Below are positions 46,622 to 57,330 of a DNA stretch of 64,000 nt, piece by piece (the first letter of the stretch is position 1; every line of letters starts with the position of its first letter). The stretch is taken from the NCBI RefSeq assembly GCF_025370935.1, contig NC_133485.1, positions 19,504,103 through 19,568,102 of the forward strand, read 5' to 3'. The stretch is from Choristoneura fumiferana (Eukaryota; Arthropoda; Insecta; Lepidoptera; Tortricidae). Made by a program: the position numbers and the translations under genes. The notes under the pieces are model-generated. The model had not been told where the DNA came from. It searched no databases and saw only the letters and a program-made list of their open reading frames with translations.

Positions 46622-47480
46622 GGTGCGGCCGTTTCTCGCAGTGGCAGGGCTTGAATAGGAAGCTCGCGACGCAACTCGGTCAATCGATGGAATCTCCTGG
46701 GCGGATTGGGGCCCGACAGCAGCAGTCAACTGGCCCGACTGAATGACAGGCGAACAATGGATGGGCACAAGATGGCGTACTGCTTGAAGTAGGCTACAAG
46801 TCAATTGTCAATGTCAGAAAGCAATGAGTACTGAATCTACAGGAAGTGTGATAGTAGCCTGAAAGAAGTTAACTCTGAGTTCTCTTAGACTACCATAAAA
46901 AATGGATAAAATTATTATTTATCTTTTACCCTTCCTGATCTTTTCCAACCCATTTTTCTAAATTCCGATCCTTACGCATTTCCCTTATCTTATTCCGTTT
47001 CCCCGTTTGGCTAAATGCGCCAAGAGCGCGAAGCTACAATAAAAAAAAAATGGACAATTAAATTGGTTTAGCGAGATATAGATTAAATAAAGGCTATTAT
47101 TTCGAAGGGGTGCCGACATAGTCGATATTTTAATAAAAAAAACTGCTTAGTATTTTTTCGATGATGAATACTTAATCAATGTCTCGGACATTGAAATGTA
47201 TGACGCCATCTTTTGACGAATAACTTTTTTTTATTGGGTATCAATATCAAAAATTCATTTTTATTAAATAACATCAATCAAATCGAAATTACCAATCATT
47301 AATTCAGGGGGGGGGGCTGAATTTTTGTATGAAGATATCGGTATCAGTACCTATTATAGACTTTGGAATCGGCAGCCCCACGTCTTGGGGTGAGCACGAC
47401 CCACCATGGCCCCCTCTATATACGCCTATTATGGCCATTACCTCTCATATTTAGTTTTCTAGAATTTTCTTACCGTAGTT
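46622..47480. other. Region upstream of Bsg
   Basis: 46622-46800 is likely Bsg 5' UTR/promoter, moderately GC-rich, without a clear TATA box. 46890-47480 is AT-rich with poly-A and poly-G (47309-47317) runs and no gene. Confidence 0.4.
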
Positions 47481-47696
47481 CAGTGTTTTTCAAACTGGGT
47501 CGCGACCCCTCTGGGGGTCACGGATACCCCTTGAGGGGGTCGCGGTATCTTTAAAATACTCTCACCACTATGGTGTATGATTATTCAACGTTTGTATTAT
47601 CAACGTAGGATAATACAAATAACTGTAAGTGCAGGTAGGCAGGGGGTCGCCTACGAATAAATGGGGTCGCGTCCTCAAAAAGTTTGAAAAACACTG
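47481..47696. mobile_element. hAT-type MITE
   Basis: Terminal inverted repeats 'cagtgtttttcaaactgggt' and complement of 'cagtgtttttcaaacttttt'. The 8-bp duplication 'ccgtagtt' (47473-47480) / 'ccgtagct' (47697-47704) has one mismatch. Both features are diagnostic of hAT elements. Confidence 0.88.
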
Positions 47697-48801
47697 CCGT
47701 AGCTCATAGTCCAACAATACACAAGAACCCATTTCTGAAGTTACATTACAACGAACTAGAAATAAGAGCAAATTAGTAAATCTACAGCTCTTAATTCATA
47801 TTGACAGCTATCCGCATATTTAATTTGAGTATAGATTTATACTAACTTTGTAAGCACAATTTTTTGATATTTTCGAGCGTGGGCCATATGCTCTTTTCAA
47901 CAGCTGGCAAACATTTAGACATTCTAAAGCATCTGGCTCTCTCAAAGATCTGGATTCGACCAGTACACGAATGGAACTGCAACCAGGCAAAATGAAACGA
48001 GAGGTGAACATGTAAGTTTGTTTATTTATTGTTAATGATGACACAGAGGAGGCTGCAACTACGACACTGAGCGGCGGCGGCCGGCAGCCCGTGGCGCGTG
48101 GCGCGTGGCGCGTGGCGCGGGGCGCGGGCGTCCGGCGACACGTGGCGCCGGGGTCTACCGCCACAGCGCCACACGCTCAACAAGGTCACTAATCATTATA
48201 TACACGTAATAATCTCTGCACACAATCAGATCCTACGAGTGTTCCCCGACGCATCGACGGTCCGCCGCCGGGGCGCGGACAGGTCACGTCACTAAACTTA
48301 TTCTTAATATAGAGGTACATACAATACGGCTACATAATACGTAATACTCGACCGTGTCCGACGAGCGCGGTCTCCTTTGGCATCGTCTACATCAGTTCTT
48401 ACTTTCATTACTTTTATCTCATTCTTTGGTTTCTCAACGCACGCACATTCTTCTTTCGCGCGGAATCACTGGACTAACTAATATTGCTAATATACAAAAG
48501 AAACATTCGCAGCGGCTCGGCGACGCCCGCAGCCCGCCTCGCAGGCGGGACCGGGTCGGGGCGTCGCTGTCATCGCCGCGGAGGAATGATATATTCGAAA
48601 ACATCGGCGGCGGCCCCGGGCGGGTGGCCCGCTGCCGACGCGCTAGCGTCACGCTACCCATAAATACAGTTAGGTATATAACATTGCACGAAAACGACGC
48701 GGGGCGTCACTTACTCGCTAGCTACGTATCGTATTCGAATAAATATGTAAGACCGGGAAAGAGAAAGAGAATACGCGGCCGCGTGCGGGACGACGCTCGG
48801 C

Positions 48802-51800
48802 GCTCATGCCCAGATCTGGAACAGAAAACGGATGCGGTGAGCGGCCCATGAACGTTTATGAACGTAAATTCTTTACTGTACAAAATTAAGAAAGAAGTAA
48901 AATATAAAATATTATTTTTATTTATTTATCAGTTGACTGGATGGCAAACGAGCAAAATTGGGATTGGGATTAGGAATCAAGGGCGAAACCAGCTCTATAG
49001 CCAGGGGGAAGCGGCCCTCCACATTTAATATCAATGTGCAGGAGTAGACCTCATACTTACACGTTGTCTCAGTCTCAGTGTGCGTGACTGACGGTACGCT
49101 TGCGGCTGAGGCCACGTTCGAGCCACGCACACATAAACTTGTCGTATGGATACGTCTACAACTACTATTATAAAACGTGGACGGGTCCTTCTTTGTGAGA
49201 CAACAGATCTGTACATGGTCAAATTTATTTTAAATATGTACTGTTGGTTAAGCTCTAACCTGGACCGCCCCCCTCCTCTGCCCACCCTGGATCTGCCCAT
49301 GAGACGAATGGCGTAAAAAGAACAAGGACGATATCAACAAATAAAGTTTGCTTCTTCGATAAATTATTATTTGTGAGGTGTCAGCAGTGAGGCCGTGTGT
49401 CGCGTGTCGCGTGTCGCGTGTCGCGTGTCTACTGACCCGGAGCGTGGTGTCCCAGGAGGCGGTGGCCGTGTGTCGCGTGTCGCGTGTCGCGTGTCTACTG
49501 ACCCGGAGCGTGGTGTCCCAGGAGGCGGTGGCCGTGTGTCGCGTGTCGCGTGTCGCGTGTCTACTGACCCGGAGCGTGGTGTCCCAGGAGGCGGTGGCCG
49601 TGTGTCGCGTGTCGCGTGTCGCGTGTCGCGTGTTACTGACCCGGAGCGTGGTGTCCCAGGAGGCGGTGGCCAGCGCGGCGCCGTCGGGCGCGAGCTGCAG
49701 GCGCGAGACGCGGTGCTCGTGTCCGCAGAGCACGCAGACGCGTGTCGCGCGCAGAGCGTCCCACGCGCTGGCCGTGTAGTCGCTGTAGCCGGCGAACAGC
49801 AGGCGGCCGCTGAGCGACCACTCGACGCTGTTGACGCCGAAGATGATGGAGTCCTTGGCGTAGCGCGCCACCTCGCGGTCGGCCCGGAGGTCGAACAGGC
49901 GGCAGGCGGCGTCGTCGCAGCCCGAGGCCAGCGCGTCCCCGCCCGGGTGGAAGCGCACGCTGGTCACGTCGCTGCGGTGCGCGTCGAAGGCCTGCACGGC
50001 CGCGCCCGAGCGCATGTCCCACACGAGCACGGCGCGGTCCGCCCCGCCCGACGCGAACGTGTCGCCCGTGTCGCTGGGCGCCGGGTCCAGCGCCAGCACG
50101 TCGGCCGCGTGTCCCTGGAACGTCTGCAGCAGCTGGCCCGACCCCACGCCCCAGAGCGCGGCCGCCCCGTCGCCCGACCCGGTCAGCAGCTGCCGCTCCG
50201 TGCGCGGGAACACGCACGCCGCCACGTACGACGTGTGCGTCGCCACCGTGCGCTTGCGCAGGCCCCGCCCCCGCCCCCCTCCTCCTCGCCGGCCCCGCCC
50301 CCGCCCACGGGGAACACCGTCACCTTGTTGTCCAGCCCGCTGCAACATAACGAACGGTAAGGATTACGACCCGCCCACCGAGTCCTGGGACGAACGACGT
50401 GAAACGAACCTCGTCTCGGCAATCCTAAAAATCACTGACGTCAACGACTGAGACAATGTTGCATTTTTGTTAGATTTTCTCGATTATTCCATAAAAATTA
50501 AATGAAAATTAATAATGTTGTCTGATAGAACCCTTCTTAATATATAAGTTAATGTGTCTACTCCAATAATTACTCGTGATAGACTTTTATATTCCTTAAA
50601 AACAAATTAATGTTTATGACCATTTTAAAGAAAATAAAGTCTATAACGAATAGTTATTGGAGTAGACACATTAGCTTATATATTAAGAAGGGTTCTATCA
50701 GACAACATTAATAATTTTCATTCAATTTTTATGGAATAATCGAGAAAAACTAACAAAAATGCAACGTCATCTCAGCAGGTATAAACCCTCTTAATTCAAA
50801 ATTGAATAGTGACAAATGTAATGCTGCTCTGCTCACTCACATTCACACGAATACGCGAACCTCCGAGACATCGCAAGACGATATCCTCTCCTTAATGTTT
50901 AACACTCATTGCTTTGGACGATGATTACTTTATTGACCAATAGGTGTCCCTGTACTTGAAAAGAGCCTCAACAAAGTTTGTTTTGTTTGTCTGACTGTAA
51001 AACTATTAAGATAGATGAATATATTTGCGCGTATGTGAGTGCCCCTTTTACTTTTTTTTTTTTTTTTTATAAAATTCTTTCTTTTTCAATATGTCGCTAG
51101 TCTCTTGTTCTAGGATTCGCTTGTTGACACTATTTGCGTCTGGATAATACCGACCCTATTTGTACACGCCCATAGGAAGTCATGTCAGTTTAACACTCAT
51201 TTCTATGGGCGTGTACGTACCATCAGCCAAATAAGTGGTCTATCAATTTTTAAACAAGTTCCTATCTAATGAATATGTCGCTAATGTCGAATTTTCAAGT
51301 TGACAGACACGTCTATTGGCATTATTGTTTTATGACACGCAAACGATTATCAACTTTAGGGTGGTAGACCATATATATATTTGGTTGATGGTAGGTACGT
51401 ACCAAAAAATCGGGTTGGTATTTCCATGTCGGTATTATCCGGGCCGGTAAATAGTGTCACCCCGCTTGCTGAGTATAGCGTGTGGCGGGCAGTGGGCGGT
51501 GGGCAGTGGGCAGTGGGCACTCACCCGGCGGCGACGAGCGTGCCGGAGGGCGCGTAGGCGCAGGCCATGACCCAGGTGCTGGGCATGGCGATGGTCTGCT
51601 CCTTGGTGGCCGAGAACGCGTCCCACACGATCACCTTGCCGTCCTGCAACATGCCAGCGCCAGGTCACAGCGAGCGGCCGTATGGATGCTGTTGAGGGGC
51701 AGTACTCCCTCGAAGCGCTAGAGGAGTTTCTGACAAGAGGAATATCGCTCGCTAGAATGCGTTGGTATCGCGAGGTTTTATAAAGGTTGTCGACTACTGT

Positions 51801-54800
51801 ATTACGCAACGCACAGACAACGCGTAGTTAACGAAATTCACTCACTTTTCTACTTGCAGTTTGAGAAATTATCGTCGTCTGCGCCGAAAAATACGCCATG
51901 CGCAGCCATAGTAAATTTTTGTATGCCTCTCCATTTTCAAAATTTTAGAAAGAAGTTTGTGAGCTGGTTATTATGCTGTACTTTATTTACCTTAATCAAG
52001 TCAGTAAAGTCATGACACATATGCATATTTTTGTTACTTTGACCATATCAAATTTTTTCATCACACTTGCTCATAAACAATGTCATAACATGCAGGCTAC
52101 CTTGGTTGCAACCCCCCAAATAAAACCCTCGGCCTCAATGTGCTTGTCACGAAACCCGTGGTCGGTAAATGAGTCATTGCCCGTACTCATTTTGTTGTCA
52201 TGAAGCCCAAGGTCGGTAAATGAGTCTGCTACTGCATGGCGCAGAGGCTGGCGCTGCCAAGAGCGTAGTCAGCGGTATCGGCATTTTTTTTACATATTTA
52301 TTACTTTTTCTTTTACAAATATACAATTTTACTCGCAAATGTGATGAAAAACATTGTATGTCGCACGGGCGGTAGTACGCCCGTAGAATTACGAAGATCG
52401 ACTTATCAAAGCCCTCAGTCTTTGACTTCGGGTTTCTAATAGACTCTCGTTAGTAATTCCTTGTTACCGCCCTTAAGACATAATGTACTATTGCAGTTGA
52501 CTGTAGAAAAAATAAGTTGTGGTTGACCTGCGAGGAGGAGACGATGTGTCGCTTGTCGGGCGCCCAGTCGCAGCACAGCACTTTGGCCTGGTGCCCCTTG
52601 AGCACGCGCCGCGGCTTCAGGTTCGGGAAGTTCACCGCCTCCAGGCGCTCCGCCACACTCGCCACTGCATCCCCACAACAAAAACAACAACCATACTGAC
52701 AGACCTTACACGCTATTACTAATATACATTACAACTAGGGAGATCTTGGGCCAATTACACAGTAAGTAATATATTTTTACAGTACATCCAGCAGACGATG
52801 ATGGTAATATATTTTTTTTTTTATTTGACTGGATGGCAAACAAGCCCATAAACATCTGCAACACCAGGGGTAATGCGATGGAATACCTCAAGTGCCAGTA
52901 ATTTCACCGGCTGTCTTACTCTCCATGCCAAAACACAACAGTGCAAGCACTGCTACTTCACAGTAGGATTAGCGAGCAAGATGGTGGTAGCAATCCAGGC
53001 AAACCTTACACAAGGTCCTACCACCTGCAAAATATACATATACATATATATGTGTGTGGATAGACTAGTGTAATATAGGCATATTACACTATTCTATCCA
53101 CAATAGCCGCAAAAACACTCACTCTCTCTAAAAATTACAAATGATTTAGAAAGCCTGCCCTCAAGATCTCAAGAACACCTTCACATGTAGCAGCTCCATT
53201 AATTGATAAAAAATATTGGCAAGAAATCAATCTGTTTCTGTCAATGCCTAACATCAGTGGTGACAACAAGCATAGTACCACTCTCTACGTTTACCCAGTA
53301 GCAGAAAAGGCACGACACATCCGAAGCCAGTTGACAGACGACACTAGATATGTTTTGTTTGCTTAGTTTTTTTTTTCAGAATAATCCATTGTTTTTTTTT
53401 TAATAAAAGATTGAGCATTTTTGTATAATGTATGTAAGAAGATAAATTATTGCATTGATTCGACCCTAGAACTTTACGAAATTCCAATAGAATAATAATA
53501 ATTAAAAAAAAAAGAAATAATTCATAGATATGCGAAATCTCGCAAAACACCGAGATCTTGCGAGATTAGACCTCTTAAATCTTGCAAATACCGCGATTGA
53601 GGATTTTGATGCAAGATTGCACTCCCTAATTACAACTCAACGTAACTGCAACAGCCCATACATTACAATTGCAGCTTGCATGCAGTTTTGCCGACCATAA
53701 AGAAACTGAATTGAAAAATGCATGGGCATTGGACGGTCACTGCTAACGGAATCTGTCGATAGCAACCCTTTATGTGAGTCAAGAGCTTCTCAAGAGCGTA
53801 AGTCTTTGAGTTATGGAACCTTATTTGAGCTCAAACTTTCAACACAAAATCTATCCTACCAAAGTAGTCTAGATTATTTTAATAGATTACATTTTGTATA
53901 GACATTTATATTACTACAGAAAAGGGAAAGTTGAAAAAGATGGAGGAGACTTTTAACTTTGGGGACCACTAGAGTAATTAAAAAAAAGTATAATAATAAA
54001 TAAATGTGACATTAATGACTTTCTAGGAATGTGATAATGTGAAATATTGATAAAGACAACTTGGAACTTTAAAAGTCTTTTTAAGACTTAATAATATCTT
54101 CTTATCTCTGCTTTTAATGGTACTCTAATATCAAAGATTTTAATGGATAGGCATTTAATTCTAGCAAGCATTTTAAGCGCAATACTTTTTTCGGAGGACT
54201 GTAAGGCTGCGTTTCCACCAAAGATGTGCGAGGAATGTGTTTTACACAAACCAATAAAATGAATTCTATTCTATTCTATTCTCAATAGCGACAGTTTATA
54301 TAAAAACAGGTAGAAAAAAAACACTGCCTAGCTCTAGTGGAAATAAGTGAGCAGTGCGAGGATAGGTAAATCAAATGTTGCTATTGGTTCATGAAAACAC
54401 ATTTCTCTCAACACAGCCTCGCACATCTTTGGTGGAAATGCAGCCTAAAGCCCAGTTTCCACTGCAAGCAGAGCAGACTCAATAATGACTTAGTTTAACA
54501 TACGATTGGCTGCATGAAAGTACTTATACCTGACATCTATGAAGTTAGTTGACGGAAGTTGAAGCTAAGTCAATGCAATGAGTCCACTCTGCTCGCAGTG
54601 TAAATTGGGCTTAAGGGAGACGAGCTGATGGGAGCAGTACTGGGTGCGGGAGGGGCACTCACGCGTGACATCGTTGAGCTTCTGGCGCTCCTCTTCGAGC
54701 TTCTGCTTGAGCGCCTCGGCCTCGCGCAGCAGCGACTCGAGCGTCTCCTCGGGGCTGGCGCCGCCCGCGCCCGCGCCCGCCGCCGCGCCAGCCGTGTCCG

Positions 54801-54807
54801 CCGCCAT
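48802..54807 (-). CDS. Gbeta5: G protein subunit beta-5
   Basis: WD40 propeller protein that pairs with R7-type RGS proteins to shut off G-alpha signalling in neurons. Minus-strand exons: 54807-54663, 52664-52528, 51643-51525, 50339-49641, 48813-48802. The N-terminus is an Ala/Gly-rich stretch and helix (ETLESLLREAEALKQKLEEE), then VAERLEAVNFPNL. The blades are easy to follow: GHQAKVLCCDWAPDKRHIVSSSQDGKVIVWD, TWVMACAYAPSG, LDNKVTVFPV, SGDGAAALWGV, SGGADRAVLVWDMRSG, SGCDDAACRLFDLRADREV, FAGYSDYTASAWD, ATASWDTTLR, with final exon IWA and stop. Phases agree except for one shift in exon 4: between LDNKVTVFPVGGG and KRTVATHTSYV the frame changes within a C/G homopolymer stretch (about 50258-50295); one extra base restores it. 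Assembly error or real lesion cannot be told apart. Expected length about 370 residues. Poly(A) signals lie at about 48020-48029. Confidence 0.94.
48900..49380. other. Last Gbeta5 intron, non-array part
   Basis: Contains an inverted retroposon tail at about 48915-49070 ('agttgactggatggcaaacg') and otherwise unassigned sequence. The coding last exon (48802-48813) is only 12 nt. Confidence 0.45.
49393..49680 (-). repeat. Minisatellite made from the Gbeta5 exon 4 end
   Basis: Four copies of 66, 66 and 72 bp spacing. Each contains, on the minus strand, the codons ATASWDTTLR, the splice donor CGG|GTCAGT, and then ACACGCG repeats. Donors sit at 49641 (proximal), 49569, 49503 and 49437. The stretch between them is free of stops in the exon frame, and all offsets are multiples of three. 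Confidence 0.93.
50449..50777. mobile_element. Hairpin MITE in Gbeta5 intron 3
   Basis: Arms of about 115 bp, e.g. 'gatagaacccttcttaatat' and complement at about 50675-50700, with ends 'ctgagacaatgttgc' / 'gcaacgtcatctcag'. About 95 bp of unpaired centre. Confidence 0.75.
51110..51465. mobile_element. Hairpin element hosting MITE X copy 3
   Basis: The outer inverted arms, 'ggataataccgaccctattt' (about 51142) and complement 'tcggtattatcc' plus 'aaatagtgtc' (about 51430-51462), bracket MITE X (51217-51393, ends 'gtaccatcagccaaataagt' and 'atttggttgatggtag'). A small hairpin 'gtacacgcccatag' / 'ctatgggcgtgtac' lies at 51161-51215. A nested insertion in Gbeta5 intron 3. Confidence 0.6.
52053..52495. 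mobile_element. Dispersed element, 'tgcaggctaccttggttgca' family, copy 2
   Basis: Same order as 25375-25900, including 'gctggcgctgccaagagcgt', which is shared by both copies and therefore part of the element and not a gene fragment. Lies in Gbeta5 intron 2, ending about 30 bp before exon 2. Confidence 0.65.
52810..53040 (-). repeat. Retroposon 3' end, inverted
   Basis: T-run, then 'gactggatggcaaacaagcc', 'ataaacatctgcaacaccag' and the 'gtgcaagcactgctacttca' core shared with 17590-17870. In Gbeta5 intron 1, followed by (AT)n-rich sequence. Confidence 0.6.
53045..54200. other. Gbeta5 intron 1, no exon seen
   Basis: AT-rich with poly-T and poly-A runs near 53370-53515 and a short 'cgagatcttgcgag' repeat at 53535-53580. 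No splice-supported frame. Confidence 0.45.
54202..54614. mobile_element. Two hairpin MITEs end to end
   Basis: 54202-54448 has ends 'ggctgcgtttccaccaaaga' and complement (family of 14157-14373) and contains an ATTCT run. 54449-54614 has ends 'agcccagtttccactgcaag' and complement. They abut each other about 50 bp inside Gbeta5 intron 1 from exon 1. Confidence 0.65.
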
Positions 54808-54941
54808 GCCCGCCGACAGCCTGCCGCTCAGAGCCCGCGCATCCCGCAGCCCGCGCCGCCCAGCCCCGCTACAGCCCGTGCGCCTCCCGCCCGCGACACC
54901 CGCAGGGATGCACACTGATTCGTCGACGCTGGCGCTACTCG
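54808..54941. promoter_or_regulatory. Probable bidirectional promoter
   Basis: Only 134 bp separate the Gbeta5 ATG (minus, 54807) from the ATG of the + strand ORF at 54942. The interval is CG-rich without a TATA box, as in CpG-type bidirectional promoters. Inferred from spacing. Confidence 0.4.
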
Positions 54942-55190
54942 ATGAACATTCCCGCAGTTCGCGCTGGCTTGCGACTCCTTTTATATCATAAATTACTTTT
55001 CAGCGCAATCAATAAAGATTTTCAGTCAACTTCGATTCGACAAACGTCAAAAGCCGGAAACGAGGTCGCGCCACAGGTTAAAGTAAAATATGACTCGAGT
55101 AGACTCGACAACTCCAGCGGGCAAAGAAACTTCATAAGGGAGTTAAAAAAAAGCCTCGAACAGCTTGAACAGGTCATTAAAAAAAGGTAA
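54942..55190 (+). CDS. Small putative mitochondrial protein (unknown)
   Basis: 82 codons and TAA, divergent from Gbeta5. The first 24 residues (MNIPAVRAGLRLLLYHKLLF start) are rich in Arg/Leu and lack acidic residues, as in mitochondrial targeting sequences. The C-terminal part (NFIRELKKSLEQLEQVIKKR) is a likely amphipathic helix or coiled coil. An AATAAA lies at about 55332, 140 bp past the stop. A possible splice donor (AAAAG|GTAAAG) overlaps the stop, so this may instead be a first exon. I do not recognise the family. The composition is unlike the repeats around it. Confidence 0.42.
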   Translation: MNIPAVRAGLRLLLYHKLLFSAINKDFQSTSIRQTSKAGNEVAPQVKVKYDSSRLDNSSGQRNFIRELKKSLEQLEQVIKKR

Positions 55191-55364
55191 AGGTGTGTGG
55201 TATTTTCAACCATATTTCCAATGTCTCATTCAATCAATCTCTAAAAATATTTGTCAGATTATATACGATTTTACCGAATATCTCCTCGAAAGACAAGCAA
55301 CTCACGAGATTCACCTATCATATGTTTGACAAATAAACGAATTTTTATTTGAGAAGTGTGTAAA

Positions 55365-55900
55365 TCATCATCATCATCATCATCAGCCATAGGACGTCCA
55401 CTGTTGGACATAGGCCTCCCCCATAGACCTCCAGTTGCCTCGGTTGGAAGCGGCTTGCATCCACCGTGAACCCGCGACTTTAACCAAGTCATCCGTCCAT
55501 CTCGTTGGTGGACGTCCTACGCTGCGCTTGTCGATCCGCGGTCTCCACTCGAGAACCTTTCGGCCCCAATGACCATCTGTTCTCCGTGCTATATGATCCT
55601 TGTTCTTCTACGTACGTATCTCCTCATTTCTGATTCGATCCCGTAGGGAAACCCCAAGCATAGCTCTCTGAGCAATTCTGACCCTATTTATAAGACGTAT
55701 AGTCACACCACGTCTCGGATCCATATGTCATCATTGGCAACACACATTGGTTAAAGACTTGGCACTGAGCTGCACTGAGGGATTTTGGACGAAAAGATAT
55801 TGCGGAGTTTCCCGAACGCTGCCCATCCGAGTTGGATTCGGCGATTGCCCCCCTTTCGCGAAGTGTCTGAATGAGCGTCTTTAATTATCTAAGGAATGAT
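55365..55900 (-). mobile_element. RTE-type LINE 3' region
   Basis: Begins with (ATC)n at 55367-55383, the complement of an (ATG)n tail, then 'ggacgtccactgttggacat', 'cggcttgcatccaccgtgaa' and 'acgctgcgcttgtcgatccg'. It extends through about 55850 as eroded ORF2 sequence ('cgtcttataaatagggtc' region). The longest RTE fragment in the window. Confidence 0.7.
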
Positions 55901-55919
55901 TAACTTCGGGAGCGGTTTT

Positions 55920-57090
55920 TTAGGCACGAGTTAGGACTTTTAGATGAACGCGAGGGTGCTGTACATTTGCAGCCTTTGAACGTATGCAAATCCAGCGCGT
56001 TGCCGACTTATTTGTGTTCAAACTGAAAGCCGATGAAAAATTGGGATGTTGAATGTGTGATGTGATGTACTCGTGTTTGTGTGTGTGTGTGTGTGTGTGT
56101 TTATGTCGGTGTATTTGTATTGTATAGTGTTGTGAAGTGTGACTTGGCAGTGTCCGTTTCTGGTTCTGTTGCCGTTGTCCGCGTTGCAGAATTTAATTTA
56201 TAATATTTATTAGTTTGACATTTGAGACCTTATACATCTCCATTTCTTTATTTTAATAATTATTATTAGTTTTTGACCTTGGAGGCTTTTTACACCTCTG
56301 AAGATTGTATAATTTAATTAATTTAATTAGTTTACTTTGACATTTAGAGACTATATACATCTCTGAATTATTTAGATTCGGAATTTTATTATTAACATAG
56401 GGACTTCATACATCCCCTTGCTGTATAATAATTTTATTATTAACTCAAGGACTTTATACATCCCTTGTTATGTTTAAGGCTGTATATTGTTAAGCTTATG
56501 GATTTTAAACTTTTATATTTTTAGTTTAAATTCTAGTCACAGGCTCGCGACGTCGAAGTTCCCAAGACGATCCCATAGAGCTAATGGGAACGGAAGCAAT
56601 ACCATGCCCTCGGTACCGCTCTGCTTTCAGAGCATGACATGAGTGCGTGTGAGCTAACTTTGGGGGCGGCAGACGTGAACTTGCCTTCGAAATCCAAAAG
56701 CTTAATGGTTACTTGACCTGAAATGTATATTTCAGAACTAAATTATTGTTATTATTATTTTAAAATGTATGACGGTGGAAGCATTCTACACTTCCACTGA
56801 ACGTAGATATAGTTAGTGTTTAGTATTTTAACTAAGGGACCCCATACATCCCTGTATTTCTTTTATTATTATTTTTTGTATTTTTTTTTCTTAATTGTAT
56901 AATATAGTTTTTAAGTATTTTATTTGTAATTATATTTTTATGAAAAAAATGACTTTCTGCCAAGTTTCTTGCGGCGCATTCTTCTTGGCAATGATGGTCT
57001 TTCCGAAAGCGCTGGTAGTTTAAAAAAATAACGTGTAAAAGTGCCCATTGCGGCCTATTTACTGAATAAATCATTTGAATTTGAATTAAA
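55920..57090 (+). mobile_element. Long retroposon 3' UTR region
   Basis: Carries the mobile (TG)n block (56078-56100), repeated short units such as 'tatacatctc' / 'acttcatacatccc' / 'actttatacatccc', then the shared 3' end 'accccatacatccctgtatt' to 'aataaatcatttgaatttga'. The same 3' end is found at 33105-33371 and, inverted, near 4845. Confidence 0.55.
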
Positions 57091-57330
57091 AATCCTTTCG
57101 CACCATCCCCAAAGTACGAAGTGCAAAACTCGCACTTCGTATGTTGCCGTCCCGCTGACGCTTATGTCATTTAATACGCGAGTGAAAGGAACGGTGCGGA
57201 ACGAACTTCGATTTTCGTAGTAGCTCCCTCAGGCACCTTACAACTTTAATTTATTTCTTCATCATATTTTTAAGAGCCTAGCTCTTGTCGGTGAAGTAAT
57301 CGCCATTCTGTACGCCTCTACCCTCTCTGC

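Noticed and set aside
48354..48851. 165-codon + strand frame
   Set aside because: Covers the GC-rich 3' UTR of Gbeta5 on the opposite strand, with no motif; kept as non-coding.
50183..50422. Separate 79-codon frame at the Gbeta5 exon 4 start
   Set aside because: It is the proper frame of the first 25 or so codons of exon 4 (LDNKVTVFPV), before the apparent one-base shift, and not a separate gene.
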